Positions 11,560-19,404 of a stretch of DNA of 42,454 nt are shown here, piece by piece; the stretch's first letter is position 1; the number at the start of each line of letters is the position of its first letter. The translations under genes and the position numbers were made by a program. Origin of the DNA: Chara braunii (taxonomy: Eukaryota > Streptophyta > Charophyceae > Charales > Characeae); assembly GCA_003427395.1 (NCBI GenBank), contig BFEA01000155.1:271515-313968 (forward strand), written 5' to 3'. The notes below the pieces were generated by a model. That model did not search any database, had not been told where the DNA came from, and saw only the letters and a program-made list of their open reading frames with translations.

Positions 11560-14500
11560 GGGTGAGTGGGCGTGCAGGTTCAAGGCACGCGTGTGATTTT
11601 GCCCTTTTGATCGTGCCGCTGACGAAGGCGTCCGGCTTGACCTCGCGCCCTTGATTAGGCCAGGGGTTAGTAGGCTGACCCTTGGTCGCCCTATCTGACC
11701 GGCGGCAAGGTCTGTAGGTGGGGTGCTTCGTAGGGTGGCGTGGTTGCGCAGCGGCCGCGTGCTTGTTTATGGGCGAGGGTGAGCCTGCGGGCATGTTCCA
11801 GCCCCAGGAGCCAGGCTGCACCACTTTATATGGGGTGCAGCGCCCGCTGATCCCAGGCTAGGGCTTAGCCCTATAGGTTATGGTGCGGGGTTGCGACTAC
11901 GAAGGTTCAGGGATCAAGGCCAGCGAGCGGCGGCGCAGCGGAGCAGCGAGGAGAATCTGAGGGGTTGAGGGCCCGCTGGGGCTATCCCCCTCAGGTTTTG
12001 CTAACACGGGCGGCGGTGGACCCGACTTGCGGGACTGACCGGGCGGCGATAGCCCTGTTCCACTAAAAGACCCGATGTCGTAGGCTTGTATTTCCTATAT
12101 TTTACTTTTATTTTTGTGTCTACTTTTTATTAATTTTATTTTGTTCGCTGTTACCCATTTTTGGGGGCCTGGCATACAGGCCGCGGGCGGGGGATACAGA
12201 GGAGATCAGCCTGGCGCCCGCGCGAGAACAACCGGCATAAATTGGCGAGGGGGCCAACGGCTGGTTGTTTTTTTTTAAGTACAAGAGCGCAATCGGGCCA
12301 CGTAAAGCTGGAAGGACTGATCGGAGTTGGGGGCTGCGGGATCGGATGTTGCCAAGCGACCTGCTGAACGGTCGTGGAAACGCGCTGGGCAAGGTGCCGG
12401 TGACATCACCAAGGTCAGGCGGGTGGCGACTAGCAGAGCGGACCCAGGCGAGAATTCACGCCGAATACACGAGCAGTGCCAGGGGAAAGATCAGCCATGG
12501 AGGAGGGAGGTAAGTCGATGGTGTCCGACTAGATTGGGTAGTAAGTTGGTAGGACTAGAATAGGGGAGAGGAGGCGCCGCACGGAGTTATAGCGAAGGGA
12601 GGATTTGGCAGGAGGAAAGCTGGAATAACGTTCTCAGTTCTGATCGAGTTTGAGCAAGGGAGAGGGATGAACCCGGTGCGGACCCGGGCCAGATGCGGGA
12701 CGAGAGAAATGGTGGGGTGATGAGCCAGGCACAGCAGCGGTGGTGAGAAGGTGAGTTGGGGCGTCGGTGCGGCGGTGCCAAGGCAAGGGATCGAGCGCAG
12801 ACTGGACGAAGGAGAACAGAGGGGTGGGGGGGAACGCGAACGCATTCTTGTGCTAGGTGCATGTAGAAGGGGAAGTGGAAGATGCAAGCTCAGGCGCAGC
12901 ACAGAGGGCGGAGCACGGTCGATAGAGAGAAGTCTGGGAGTGAAGGTGGGGCGACCCGGGGGTTTTCGGGGCAGGCGACCCCAGATCCGAGGTTGGATCG
13001 GTGCGAGGAGGAGTATGACAAAAGTTACGAAGAAGAGAGGCTGCGCAGGGCTATGGTGAAGATAGAGGAAGGGGGAGAGTAGGGGCCTATCATGGGCTTT
13101 TATAGAGAGGCAGAATCCAGTAGTAATGATAGCTTGGGCGCTCGGGCTGTAGAAGAGCGAGCTAGCAGAGCGCGTTGTGTGTTTGGTTATGGCGGGGGGA
13201 AGAGGCCAGCGGGAGTAAAGGTCGGATGACTTGGCCGTTTTTCAGCTTCCCTCGGTAAACGGAGACCGAGTTCCGGGGTTGTCAAGGGGAGCGACTTCGA
13301 CTGTAGAACTAGATTTAGAATAGAGTTAGTAGTTTAGAAGGGCCCGCGTTACGGGCTGCGCGTGAGGAGGAAACATTTGGGGCTGGAAGATGTATCTATC
13401 TTTGTGTTAGTCAAAGATACATTTGCGCACGGGTGGTGGAAACAGAGAAGCGGCAGTCCACAACCGTGTATACTAAGTTCGGCCGGGCTTGCCTTGGTGC
13501 TCGCCTCCGAGGACCGTGATGATTAAGGTTGTCAGCGCGAGTACTCCCCTGCGCGTTCGCATCCGTTTTCTTTGAGTACGGATATTAGGAGGTGAATGAA
13601 CCTTGCCGAAATGGTTAGCAGGATACACTGAGGGTACGAGGGGAGGGAGAGCTTTTGTACCTGGTCCTAGCGGCTACCTGCAAAATCTCAGCTACTGGTG
13701 GGGGCGGTCTCGTGACGAGACACAGGCAGGCGGTTACTGTGTCATGCGCTGTCTGAGCGCTAAGCTGCGGATGGGGTTGAAGGCTCACGATTGGGCCACT
13801 GAGCCACTCATCACAGCGACTCGAACAACGGGGGCGCGAGCTACATGACCAAAGGGTTTGCCCGCCAACCGCAATATTGCCTGCCCCAGCAGAGGAAGCA
13901 GCTACCGCAAGCTGGAGTACTATGATCTGTTTGTGGACTGATGTAGAGTGTTGCGCAGGGTTGTGAATGGAGTGACAGTGAGTAGGTAGCGGGACTAGAA
14001 GGCTCACTTAGGTGACTAGCCTGCTGTACGCTTCAGTATACGGAGTATGAGGAGATTAGTCGCATGACTGGAGGCTTGCTCACAGACTAGAGCCGTAGCG
14101 GTTGCTGAACTTGCTACATGACTGCAGCGCCATGGTGGGAGCTTGAAGTTGCTGCGACAGTTTAGGGGCAGCGGATGAACTGGTAGTTGAGCTACAATGC
14201 CAAACTGCGGCTAACTAAGTAACTGCTGCTGCGTGCGTGGCTACACTTACGGACTGGGCTCGAACTACGTGCGACTGCGTATTGGGACAGGCTACTACGG
14301 ACTGCTGCAGCACTCGGAGGGTAGATACTTGGTGATGCGTGACTGCAGTTAAAGTGAGGTGAGGGCTGCTGCAGCAGGGGCTTGGGGAGTGGGGCCACGC
14401 GAGGAGGAGGGGTTATCGCTGCGAATTCGGAGTCAGTCAGGAGAGGCTGATTCTGCTGTTTGACCTTGGGGGCTGACCAAGCTGTTACATAGGCTGCCAT

Positions 14501-15000
14501 TGCGGGGCCCTCAGACGCTGAAGACATCAAGGCCCTCTTACGCGAGTCTGAGTGCACCCCTCTTGTATCTGAGAGACCTAATGCTTCTCCTTCTGCCCTT
14601 CTCACTCTCAGTCTAGTCTATTGGTTTGGAGAGGAAGGCGGCAGGCAGGATTGCAACCCGTAATCCGCGCCAAGGCCTTCGTGGAGGTTGCCCCACCGAT
14701 TGCGGGAGCCCTGCCGGAACTCAGGAGGAGTTCTGGAGGCAAGGAACATAGAGGTAACCATTGCTTTCCCTTATAAACCCAGTATACCCCCTACCTATAC
14801 ACCTCCCTACGTATTGGTTGATTGGGCTGTATGCAACACTTACTTTAACTTTTTGGACTGACTCAGGACACAAATCAGACTAACTAAAGGAATGCATGTA
14901 TAATGACAGTTTCAGTTTCTTGTTTGTATGAAAGCAGATTGTCACAAGGGGTTGTATCGGGGGGAAGGTTGGGAGGAAGGCAGTTTTTCTTGCGACTAAA
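11560..15000. other. GC-rich mosaic without recognisable genes
   Basis: I find no family-level match here. 11560-13340 is GC-rich with short open frames of biased composition (Pro/Leu/Ser-rich when read on the minus strand), typical of chance ORFs in GC-rich DNA. 13560-14350 is rich in degenerate CTGC/GACTGC and GCTAC words, suggesting an eroded minisatellite. A minus-strand 137-codon frame (14605-14192) is Ser/Pro/Ala-rich and has no domain I recognise. 14634-14760 has a small GGATT/AATCC hairpin. Confidence 0.6.
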
Positions 15001-15013
15001 CGGGTCTTATAGG

Positions 15014-15046
15014 GTCAGGCATTGTTTCTAAGATGAATGGCCTGAC
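15014..15046 (+). repeat. Hairpin unit 1
   Basis: Arms GTCAGGC (15014-15020) and GCCTGAC (15040-15046) are perfectly complementary (7 bp plus an outer G-T wobble). The 19-nt loop is canonical. Confidence 0.9.
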
Positions 15047-15073
15047 TGCTGTGTTTTGTTCTGTTTTCTGAAG

Positions 15074-15108
15074 AACCAAGCATTGTTTCTAAGATGAATG
15101 GCTTGGTT
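15074..15108 (+). repeat. Hairpin unit 2
   Basis: Arms AACCAAGC (15074-15081) and GCTTGGTT (15101-15108) form a perfect 8-bp stem. The stem differs from unit 1 at most positions; the loop is identical. Confidence 0.9.
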
Positions 15109-15127
15109 GCTGTATTTCTTTAATTGC

Positions 15128-15160
15128 GCCAGATATTGTTTCTAAGATGAATGGCCTGGC
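15128..15160 (+). repeat. Hairpin unit 3
   Basis: Arms GCCAGAT and GCCTGGC pair with one A-C mismatch and one T-G wobble next to the canonical loop. Confidence 0.8.
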
Positions 15161-15199
15161 CACTTATTTCTGAGGGGTATTGCTTGCTTGACTTTTGAG

Positions 15200-15234
15200 G
15201 GTCAGACATTGTTTCTAAGATGAATGGTCTGACC
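15200..15234 (+). repeat. Hairpin unit 4
   Basis: Arms GGTCAGAC (15200-15207) and GTCTGACC (15227-15234) form a perfect 8-bp stem. Relative to unit 1, the pair next to the loop region changes from G-C to A-T, a two-sided change. The loop is canonical. Confidence 0.9.
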
Positions 15235-15311
15235 GTTGTTTTACTTGGGTGGTTTCTGAACAGTCTCTGGGTCAGACCCAGGGTACTTTGTTTTTTTGTG
15301 TGCTGAAAAAG

Positions 15312-15354
15312 GGAGAGCTGAGCATTGTTTCTAACATGAATGACTCATCTCTCC
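15312..15354 (+). repeat. Hairpin unit 5
   Basis: Arms GGAGAGCTGAGC and ACTCATCTCTCC pair at 10 of 12 positions with a sequence unrelated to the other stems. The loop differs from consensus at one base (AAGATG to AACATG). Confidence 0.8.
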
Positions 15355-15383
15355 TTGATTGTTTTATTCTGAGGGAGGATTCA

Positions 15384-15436
15384 GGGCCAGAGGACTAGAC
15401 ATTGTTTCTAAGATGAATGGTCTAAGTCCGCGGCCT
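15384..15436 (+). repeat. Hairpin unit 6
   Basis: GGACTAGAC (15392-15400) pairs with GTCTAAGTCC (15420-15429) with one bulged A. Beyond a small internal loop, GGGCC (15384-15388) pairs with GGCCT (15432-15436). The loop is canonical. Confidence 0.8.
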
Positions 15437-15656
15437 CAGGACCATAATGAGAACAGAGGAATATGATTCTCTATAATGTTATATATATATATATATATGT
15501 ACTTATATAAAAACAAGGCTAGTTAGACATTGTTTCTAAGATGAATGGTCTAAGTCCGCGGCCTCAGGACCATAATGAGAACAGAGGAATATGATTCTCT
15601 ATAATGTTATATATATATATATATATGTACTTATATAAAAACAAGGCTAGTTAGAC
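15401..15656. repeat. 128-bp direct tandem duplication
   Basis: 15401-15528 and 15529-15656 are identical by eye, including a (TA)n tract near 15480-15498 and 15608-15626. The repeat boundaries fall inside the conserved hairpin loop. Identity indicates a recent unequal exchange. Confidence 0.92.
15523..15553 (+). repeat. Hairpin unit 7, chimeric
   Basis: Left arm is identical to that of unit 8 and right arm identical to that of unit 6, so only TTAGAC/GTCTAA (6 bp) pairs. It is the product of a 128-bp tandem duplication whose breakpoints lie in the loops. Confidence 0.85.
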
Positions 15657-15693
15657 ATTGTTTCTAAGATGAATGGCCTAACTATAGCCTTGT
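15641..15693 (+). repeat. Hairpin unit 8, longest stem
   Basis: ACAAGGCTAGTTAGAC (15641-15656) pairs with 15676-15693 (GCCTAACTATAGCCTTGT) through one A-C mismatch and a TA bulge, giving 15 pairs. The loop is canonical. Confidence 0.85.
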
Positions 15694-15739
15694 CACAAGC
15701 GAAGAGAGTATAATCGAGAGTTATAACTGAAGGTAACAT

Positions 15740-15786
15740 GGGCAGGGTGTGCATTGTTTCTAAGACGAATGGCTCGGCCCTACGCC
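15740..15786 (+). repeat. Hairpin unit 9
   Basis: The stem is interrupted but extended: GC/GC next to the loop, then AGGG (15744-15747) with CCCT (15778-15781), then flanking GGG/CCC pairs. The loop has one change (GATGAA to GACGAA). Confidence 0.6.
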
Positions 15787-15849
15787 CTCTTTCTGAAGAC
15801 TAAGGTGCAGAAAGGTATATATAACTTGGCTATTTAAATAGTTCAGGGA

Positions 15850-15868
15850 GACTAAGCATGACTTAGTC
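15850..15868. repeat. Small perfect hairpin in the array
   Basis: GACTAAG and CTTAGTC pair around the loop CATGA. It lacks the conserved 19-nt loop and is therefore not counted as an array unit. Confidence 0.7.
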
Positions 15869-15928
15869 ATATGCCCAATAAAGAGAAGGGTAGTTGTGCA
15901 ACCTGTTCGTGTATAGCTAAGACAGAGA

Positions 15929-15959
15929 GTTGACATTGTTTTTAAGACGAATGACCAAT
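15929..15959 (+). repeat. Hairpin unit 10, degraded
   Basis: The loop has two changes (ATTGTTTTTAAGACGAATG). Only about four pairs (GTTG with CAAT, one wobble) remain in the stem. It sits at the breakpoint of the 336-bp duplication that follows. Confidence 0.5.
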
Positions 15960-16615
15960 CCCAATGCCCTATGTAAGCAGGGTGTAAAGGGTTAAATAAT
16001 TGAAAGACTATGAACTAATGACTGTTGAACCAACTTGAGGATGGTGAGAGTACTTACCTTTGTGGTTTGGCCTGCAAGTGACTGAGTGGTATCGCCACCT
16101 AGTCGGAGTTTGAGTTGATAGGTAGTTGTTGTAGAGGCTCGCCACGTGCTAGAGCTGTAGGAGTTAGATTCAATTCCTGCATTTTCTGTGATAGTTTTTT
16201 TTACTTAGATCGATTTCTGCATTTTTTTAGATTTTTTTTCTTATACTTGGGCTTGTATAAATCTTGGTGAGCAGGGTGTAAGACGAATGGCCAATCCCAA
16301 TGCCCTATGTAAGCAGGGTGTAAAGGGTTAAATAATTGAAAAACTATGAATTAATGACTGTTGAACCAACTTGGGGATGATGAGAGTACTTACCTTTGTG
16401 GTTTGCCCTGCAAGTGACTGAGTAGTATCGCTACTTAGTCGGAGTTTGAGTTGATAGGTAGTTGTTGTAGAGGCTCGCCACGTGCTAGAGCTGTAGGAGT
16501 TAGATTCAATGCCTGCATTTTCTGTGATAGCTTTTTTTACTTAGATCGATTTCTGCATTTTCTGAGATTTTTTTCTTATACTTGGGCTTGTATAAATCTT
16601 GGTGAGCCACTTTTC
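15944..16615. repeat. 336-bp direct tandem duplication, slightly diverged
   Basis: Copies 15944-16279 and 16280-16615 share AAGACGAATG, CCAATCCCAATGCCC, GACTGTTGAACCAACTTG and GTATAAATCTTGGTGAGC. They have a handful of substitutions and small length changes in T runs. Each copy contains a CCCT/AGGG hairpin after CCAATC. No ORF of note lies inside. Confidence 0.92.
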
Positions 16616-16915
16616 CTACGGGAAGCGCTGCCGAAATTTCTGCAAATCCAAGGAGTTAGACAAATCTCTGACTTTCAAAAGTTCAACTGTCTGAATCATA
16701 TATGGCTTAGTACAAATCAGGGAAGTCTCCCTTTCTAAAGGGGGTGCTGCTCAGATTTTTACTAATTTAGGGAGTTAGACAAAATTAGACTTTAGAAAGT
16801 CAAAGACTATTCATGTTTTTATGTTCAGGTTTATATAAATTCTGGAAAGGCAGTTTTCCTACGGGATGCGCTGCCGAAATTTCCTTAGTTTAGAGGAGTT
16901 AGATTATATTATGAC
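16591..16915. repeat. Three ~120-bp hairpin-bearing repeats
   Basis: Units start at TATAAATC (16591), TACAAATC (16711) and TATAAATT (about 16833), and end in AGTTAGA-type words. Each has a hairpin in the same place with a different stem: TTTTCC/GGGAAG near 16611, CTCCCTTT/AAAGGGGG at 16727-16744, and TTTCC/GGGA near 16856. The third is enclosed by GGCAG/CTGCC. Between the second and third, GACTTT/AAAGTC forms a further hairpin near 16789. Confidence 0.7.
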
Positions 16916-17172
16916 AGGTGGCAGAGTTGACAGTCTACTCTGTATAGGGGAAACCCAGCCAAAGGTCTACCCTTTCTTTGAACCCTGACTTAGGACTAGG
17001 CTCAGACCTAGTTGGCTACCAGAAGGTTAGATGGGACCACCATATAGAAGATAGCTCGCATAGGACTTACATGTTCAGTCTTGGACATTGACCTGTTTTG
17101 TGTTACAGGACGGTTTGATCGATCTGATTCCGGATTTGGGTTAGAGTCAGCTGATCCCTTGAGGATCATCTT

Positions 17173-17209
17173 CTGTTATCATAGATAACAATGTTATCAT
17201 AGATAACAG
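17173..17209. repeat. Tandem palindromes
   Basis: GTTATCATAGATAAC occurs twice (17175-17189 and 17193-17207). Each is a 6-bp stem with a 3-base loop. The outer halves CTGTTATC and GATAACAG also pair, so the segment can fold as two small hairpins or one larger one. Confidence 0.85.
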
Positions 17210-17740
17210 GTCGGTTACCAATTCGTCGGTCCACGACTCAATTCCTACTCGCTCCCCATACTCAACCTAAAAGGCTTTGGCCCTGGTGATTCTTCTATTT
17301 GTTAAGGGTTTTATCCGGACTTTTATTGAATGACCATTTAACAAAAGTACTGAGTACGTAATTACGGTTGGTTGGTTGGAGGTTGGGGCTTGCATGGCTA
17401 AAGCAAGGAGTATGAGTATGGAGGTTTGGTTGGAGTTGACCCCGTGTAGTGGGTGAATTTTTGCTTGGCTCCTGGTTGTGATTGCAGGTATGTACTGTGG
17501 CTTGAGTCATCGAATCGGACTGCCTGCGATCTCATGTATGTATATATGGCTATGAGGAGTCCCATGGTGGTTCTGAGACGTGATCGTCACCTATCTATTC
17601 CCCTTTATACATATATGTACGTATGTAGGTGCACCTACGTGGGGTATTAGCGCGGTCTCGGGTGCCCGCGTACTAAGGACCTAATCAAGGGTTGGGGTGA
17701 ATAGAAGGGAGGGGATGACCCCCTCTATTTTCTCTTGAAA
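17210..17740. other. Intergenic, no recognisable gene
   Basis: About 530 bp linking the hairpin-rich repeats. It contains TATATATG/ATACATATATG-type AT-rich words near 17530-17625 and no open frame with family features. I see nothing further. Confidence 0.6.
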
Positions 17741-18960
17741 AATTCTTGGTCGGACGTTAGTCCTGAGCTTGGAACATGATGGTCCTCGCCCGGGACGACC
17801 CTGGGCCCGAGCCTGACACTAAGGGGGCTTTTTCCTTTGATAAGCGTCAAAGGTACTTGTTTCTTCTCCTCGTTATGATTTATTTTGGTGGAACGATAAA
17901 GTTCCGGGCAGAAAGGTTAGCATGTCGCTGGTGATGCGCCAGACAACTCACCACCGCTCCAACTTCCTTCCTGCCCTAGGAGCCGTCTTATCCCGCACCC
18001 TTTGGGCCTTTGGGACACCTCAAGGTGCAGAAGACGGAAAGGCCCTCAACCCGGTTTTGCGCCCGCTAAAGGGTTACCCCCCCCCTTAGCGCGCGCTTCA
18101 GCCAACGCCCGAGCGTCAGAAATAACCCCAAGGCTCGAAATGGGCCATTAGGGTATAGGCACCACATGATGCGCCGTCATCACAGATATTCATGTGGAGC
18201 TGCATAGTGAGATGGTATGTATAGTTCCAGCGCCCACGCGATCTTATATCAAGTCCGCTCGCACAGCACCCGCCGACTCTCGCGCTAAAAAGTTATGGGT
18301 CAGGCGGCGAGACCGCGAGCGCGACACGGTCAAATGACTCGGGGTTTTGGTATCGCGAAGCGGCACGTGGGTGAAGGACTAGCCCCTGTCGACCTATGGG
18401 AACCTGTCTACGGACGTCATTTGCTCGGACATCGGGTAGCCTAGGGGTCTGGGTTCGGACCTCCTCCGCGCGCGCGTCGTTTGAGTCCGCCTAACCCTTT
18501 CATTTTTTTTGTGAGGCCACCAAACCAATGTGAGTAGGAGTAAAATCCTCTTTTGAGTTTTCTTAGTTGGACGTTATAGTCCGTGACAGCCGTCAAAGTC
18601 AAACCCCTTGATGTTCGACCGCCACGACAGCTTAAAGTTGTCTACTCAACCCCTCCGCACAGGGTGCAGAAGAGGGTGTAGGCTCCAACCGCACATGGCG
18701 GTTGTCTGACGTCGAGAGATTACCCCTCAAAGCGCTTGTCAGCCGACACCTGAGTGTCGAACGTGACCCTCAAGATTAACGAGGGCCACGTGAGTATGGG
18801 TACTATATAGTACGCGTCATTGCGACCGCTTGCGTACGCTTGCATTGCGAGTCAATATGAGTAGCCCCTAGTCCGCGCGATATTTATACTAAGCCTCGCA
18901 CGCGACGCCTATCCGATCTCCGCTTCGGGAAGTTATGGGACGACCATCAAGGGGCTAGGA
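17740..18960. ncRNA. Two diverged copies of a hairpin-rich unit
   Basis: Copy 1 (from about 17740) and copy 2 (from about 18560) align in order over landmarks such as GGACGTTAGTCC/GGACGTTATAGTCC, GGTGCAGAAG, GGGCCA, CGCGAT and AAGTTATGGG, with an offset near 817 bp. Helices survive with changed bases. The outer stem CGTCTT/AAGACG (17984-17989 with 18031-18036) in copy 1 corresponds to CCCTC/GAGGG (18651-18655 with 18672-18676) in copy 2, around the shared GCAC/GTGC. ACGC-CCGA-GCGT (18105-18116) corresponds to CGACAC-CTGA-GTGTCG (18744-18759). Copy 1 also has CCTTTGA/TCAAAGG near 17835 and CCACATGA/TCATGTGG near 18164. No protein frame is conserved. Probably structured RNA or structured satellite DNA. 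Confidence 0.65.
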
Positions 18961-19404
18961 GCGTTGTCGCGTCGTCCGTATCGCGTCGTTTTGTGTGTGT
19001 GTGTGCGTGCGTTCCCTTTTGTGTTCGTAGAGTAGTGTATGCGTGGTGAGTGGGATGCGTCTTAGCCGACCGACGACGAGCCGTGCTTGGGACTTCAGCC
19101 CCCCAAGATGATGGTTCGCGTGCGGGTCCAATGTGCGTGCTACCGCGCGTACCCCCTATGCTACAGCGAACGAGAAACGCCCTCGGCTGGTCCACCTCTG
19201 CGATTGCAACCGAGTAGCTTTCATACTGTGGACTGGTAGCTTGGCGAGGATACGCCCACCGAAGGGAGGTGACAGCTCCCGTAAGGTGGAGGTAAGTTGT
19301 GCCTCGCGTAGGCCCTATCCTGTCATAGGGGCTCGCGAGAGGTATGGCTGGCGCACTCGGCCGGAGCGGCCTAAGGAAGCTCCATTTGTGTGTTCATGAC
19401 AAGG
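18961..19404. other. Intergenic with GT microsatellite
   Basis: Contains a (GT)n run at 18992-19012. The right end adjoins the LINE-C ORF1 stop, where ORF2 should begin; no endonuclease sequence is visible. No other feature is recognised. Confidence 0.7.

Larger units (their letters stand above)
15014..15966 (+). ncRNA. Hairpin array with invariant loop and covarying stems
   Basis: Ten units each carry the same 19-nt core ATTGTTTCTAAGATGAATG (at most two changes), bounded by inverted arms. The arms differ from unit to unit yet stay complementary, for example GTCAGGC/GCCTGAC, AACCAAGC/GCTTGGTT and GGTCAGAC/GTCTGACC. Core starts are 15021, 15082, 15135, 15208, 15324, 15401, 15529, 15657, 15753 and 15935, so the spacing is irregular (53-182 bp). 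Paired changes in arms with a frozen loop are the signature of a structured RNA (or a DNA hairpin recognised by its loop). The strand is a guess. No known RNA family fits: box C/D and SECIS motifs are not conserved across units. Function unknown. Confidence 0.75.

Noticed and set aside
12120-13082. Small ORFs on both strands at 12.1-13.1 kb as genes
   Set aside because: No domain, biased composition and mutual overlap; GC-rich chance frames.
14649-14726. tRNA-like segment on the minus strand (GGCAGGG ... CCTGCC ends about 76 nt apart)
   Set aside because: The T arm does not fold with a proper 5-bp stem and 7-nt loop, and no anticodon arm is convincing. Chance pairing is likely.
15014-15046. 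Hairpin units as box C/D snoRNAs or SECIS elements
   Set aside because: CTGA occurs only in some right arms and disappears where the stem changes. The ATGA/AA quartet geometry of SECIS is not met.
15014-15966. CRISPR array
   Set aside because: Spacing is irregular, flanking arms are self-complementary rather than unique spacers, and the context is eukaryotic.
17740-18960. Pair of LTRs of an LTR retrotransposon
   Set aside because: The two copies abut each other with no internal coding region, no TG..CA ends and strong divergence.
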